7,271 nt of DNA from Bacteroidales bacterium 45-6 (lineage in GTDB: Bacteria > Bacteroidota > Bacteroidia > Bacteroidales > Dysgonomonadaceae), in NCBI GenBank assembly GCA_001897035.1, contig MKRS01000513.1:1-7271 (forward strand), written 5' to 3'. The notes under the pieces were generated by a model. The model did no database searches and was not told the origin of the DNA. It saw only the letters and a program-made list of their open reading frames with translations. Positions 5,747 through 7,271 of the stretch are shown in pieces. A program made the translations under genes and the position numbers. The number at the start of each line of letters is the position of its first letter. Positions within the stretch are counted from its first letter, which is position 1.

Positions 5747-5754
5747 TATTTTTG
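5747..5754 (+). promoter_or_regulatory. -7 promoter box of the AKR-ADH operon
   Basis: TATTTTTG matches the TAnnTTTG consensus exactly and predicts a start near 5760, giving a leader of about 20 bases before the ATG at 5781. No TTTG is found at the -33 position; this may be a weak promoter or one needing activation. Confidence 0.5.
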
Positions 5755-5780
5755 ACAACCGAATTCTTAATAACAATATC

Positions 5781-6713
5781 ATGGAATATAGAGAAATAGG
5801 AAAGACCGGCATGGTCGTGTCTAATTTGAGCTTTGGAGCATCCTCCTTAGGGGGCGTTTTCCATTCCATCAAAGAAGAAGAAGCAATAGAAGCCGTTTAT
5901 GCGGCGGTTGAGAACGGAATCAACTTCATCGATGTCTCCCCCTACTACGGCCATCTCAAAGCCGAAATCGTGTTGGGCAAAGCCTTAAAAAACATCGACC
6001 GCACAAAATATTATTTATCCACCAAAGTAGGACGATACGGCAAGGACGGGCAAAACCACTGGGACTATTCTGCAAAAAGGTCCATCGAAAGTGTATCCGA
6101 AAGCCTCGACAGGCTCAATATCGACTACGTGGATTTGATAAACGTGCACGACATCGAATTTGCTGATTTGGAGCTTGTCTGCAACGAAACACTCCCCGCC
6201 TTAGTGGAATTGAGGGAGAAAGGCATCGCCAAACATGTGGGGATCACGAATCTCACGCTCCGTCATTTCAAATACATCATCGACCATGTGCCTGCCGGAA
6301 CTGTGGAAAGTGTGCTTTCATTCTGCCATTACTGCCTCAACGACGACGCCTTGGCGGACTATCTCGACTATTTCGAAGAAAAAGGAATCGGGGTCATCAA
6401 TGCCTCCCCCTTTTCGATGGGATTGCTCACCGAACGGGGCGCACCCGAATGGCATCCGGCTCCCAAACCCTTGCAGGATCTTTGCCGAAAAGCCGTATCG
6501 CATTGCCAGTCGAAAGGAAAAGCGATCGAGCAATTGGCGGTGAAATATTCGGTGTCCAACCCCCGGATTGCTTCCACCCTGTTCAGTACGTCACGTCCCC
6601 AGGGAGTTTTGCAGAGCATCCAGTGGGCCAACGAAGAATTAGATAAAGAGTTATTGTCGGAAGTGCAGTCCATTTTGGAACCGCGTTTCCGCGACACTTG
6701 GTTAAATAGTTAA
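5781..6713 (+). CDS. Aldo/keto reductase, L-galactose dehydrogenase-like
   Basis: This 310-residue (alpha/beta)8 NAD(P)-dependent oxidoreductase has the AKR catalytic tetrad: Asp51 and Tyr56 in INFIDVSPYYG, Lys82 in STKVGRYG, and His123 in NVHDIEF. Beyond the general family, it shares with plant L-galactose dehydrogenase the blocks HDIEF...ETLPAL, VPAGTVESVLSFCHYCLND, GVINASPFSMGLLTE, APEWHPA, a lysine-rich SKGKAIEQLAVKYS, and ILEP before a C-terminal TW. These are recalled similarities, not computed. Such enzymes oxidise C1 of L-galactose or related sugars (L-fucose, D-arabinose) to the lactone. The gene is divergent from a LacI-type regulator and 7 bases upstream of a zinc alcohol dehydrogenase, so it is likely the first gene of an inducible sugar-oxidation operon. 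Family is certain; the sugar is inferred. Confidence 0.9.
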   Translation: MEYREIGKTGMVVSNLSFGASSLGGVFHSIKEEEAIEAVYAAVENGINFIDVSPYYGHLKAEIVLGKALKNIDRTKYYLSTKVGRYGKDGQNHWDYSAKRSIESVSESLDRLNIDYVDLINVHDIEFADLELVCNETLPALVELREKGIAKHVGITNLTLRHFKYIIDHVPAGTVESVLSFCHYCLNDDALADYLDYFEEKGIGVINASPFSMGLLTERGAPEWHPAPKPLQDLCRKAVSHCQSKGKAIEQLAVKYSVSNPRIASTLFSTSRPQGVLQSIQWANEELDKELLSEVQSILEPRFRDTWLNS

Positions 6714-6720
6714 ATATAAA

Positions 6721-7164
6721 ATGAAAATGAAAGCGATACAGATATTAGGTGAAAAAAGCGTTACGGTCATCGAAAAAGAAAAACCGCAACTTCAGACTGG
6801 AGAAGTGCTGGTGAAAATCAACTATGTGGGATTTTGTGGTTCCGACCTGAGCACCTTTCTCGGGAAAAACCCGATGGTGAAGCTTCCTGTCATTCCCGGC
6901 CATGAAATAGGTGCCGTGGTGGAAGCTGTGGCTCCAGGCGTGCCTGAATCCATCAAGCCGGGAACGGCCTGCACTGTGAATCCCTACACCAACTGCGGCT
7001 ACTGTCCTTCGTGCCGCAACGGGCGACCCAATGCCTGCCAGTTCAACCAAACATTCGGCGTGCAGCGCAACGGGGCTATGTCCGATTACATTGCTGTGCC
7101 TTGGCAAAAGGTGATTGCGGACGAGGCTATCAGCTCGCGCGATTTCACCGTGTTGTTTTCATAA
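6721..7164 (+). CDS. Zinc-dependent alcohol dehydrogenase (sugar/polyol type), C-terminally truncated at a junction
   Basis: Only 147 codons are open, against about 340 in the medium-chain dehydrogenase family. Present is the GroES-like catalytic domain: EVLVKINYVGFCGSDLSTF with catalytic-zinc Cys39, PVIPGHEIGAVVE with His61 and Glu62, and the structural zinc cysteines 92, 95, 98 and 106 in NCGYCPSCRNGRPNAC. The frame stays family-like to about SSRDFT (138-143), then reads VLFS and stops, where relatives continue with an 'IEPMSVGFHA'-like helix and a Rossmann domain. The NAD-binding half is missing, and the following bases encode galE in antisense, so truncation comes from a junction rather than a point mutation. 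The start could also be Met3. Relatives include L-galactonate/L-idonate 5-dehydrogenases, which fits the AKR upstream; in the intact genome it would oxidise a sugar acid or polyol. Confidence 0.85.
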   Translation: MKMKAIQILGEKSVTVIEKEKPQLQTGEVLVKINYVGFCGSDLSTFLGKNPMVKLPVIPGHEIGAVVEAVAPGVPESIKPGTACTVNPYTNCGYCPSCRNGRPNACQFNQTFGVQRNGAMSDYIAVPWQKVIADEAISSRDFTVLFS

Positions 7165-7271
7165 TAGCTGAGCGGATCGGAAACGGAATCCGGCACCACA
7201 ACTGAGCCAGCAAAATGAATGATCGCGTCTATGTCGTGCTTCGCGAAGATGGATTTCAGCAGGCTTCGATC
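7131..7271 (-). CDS. galE: UDP-glucose 4-epimerase (GalE) internal fragment, antisense to the rest of the end region
   Basis: Reading leftward from 7271, the frame encodes DRSLLKSIFAKHDIDAIIHF, then AGSVVVPDSVSDPLSYYENN, then TVKSREL. This is a GalE core segment: the AIIHFAG strand of the Rossmann fold, then the 'ESV..PL.YY.NN' helix that precedes the catalytic region. GalE interconverts UDP-glucose and UDP-galactose. The SVVVP and NNTVKSR wording is, from memory, more like alphaproteobacterial GalE than Bacteroidota GalE. The 5' part lies beyond the window. The open frame continues to a stop at 7088-7086, but residues after about SREL no longer look like GalE because that DNA belongs to the alcohol dehydrogenase. 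Neither the N-terminus nor the catalytic Ser-Tyr-Lys is seen. Confidence 0.7.

Noticed and set aside
5639..5872. N-terminal extension of the LacI-type protein from an in-frame ATG at 5872
   Set aside because: The 78 extra residues have no LacI similarity, overlap the divergent AKR gene start, and would bury the operator and both promoters inside coding sequence.
6721..7164. A genuine short zinc-binding protein
   Set aside because: The family-like sequence ends abruptly without its Rossmann domain, exactly where antisense galE begins, which indicates truncation at a junction rather than a natural short gene.

Overview
This window looks like Bacteroidota DNA, most likely order Bacteroidales. 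The evidence is TAnnTTTG-type -7 promoter boxes, weak Shine-Dalgarno signals, a TetR-TolC efflux operon of the Bacteroidota kind, ExbB/ExbD proteins, and a small structured RNA whose sequence I associate with Bacteroidales genomes. Genus cannot be fixed from this. Only the last ~120-140 bases look foreign to the rest.

Layout, left to right. (1) 1-793, minus strand: tetR and the first codons of a TolC-like outer-membrane efflux gene, with a candidate operator in front of tetR. (2) 794-1328: no convincing protein gene, but a self-contained small RNA unit on the minus strand (-7 box at 1137-1144, three hairpins, intrinsic terminator at 924-952). (3) 1329-2324, plus strand: a luciferase-like flavin monooxygenase. 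(4) 2356-4187, minus strand: exbB, exbD and a signal-peptide-bearing flavin-reductase-like protein, where a tonB gene might have been expected. (5) 4188-4579: the exbB leader and promoter, then about 265 bases with nothing recognisable. (6) 4580-7164: a LacI-type regulator on the minus strand, divergent from an L-galactose-dehydrogenase-like aldo/keto reductase and a zinc-dependent sugar alcohol dehydrogenase. A perfect-arm 18-bp LacI/PurR-like palindrome lies in the intergenic region. (7) From about 7131-7152 to the end: an abrupt switch into an antisense galE (UDP-glucose 4-epimerase) fragment. It cuts off the alcohol dehydrogenase and looks like a chimeric junction or assembly breakpoint.

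How the parts fit together. TetR probably represses its own operon, which encodes a tripartite efflux pump. ExbB/ExbD form a proton-driven inner-membrane motor that energises outer-membrane transport. The LacI-AKR-ADH block is best read as a sugar-inducible oxidative catabolic operon, plausibly L-galactose to the lactone/aldonate and then a keto-acid; the substrate is inferred from family resemblance. No CRISPR array, tRNA, rRNA, insertion sequence or defence system was seen.
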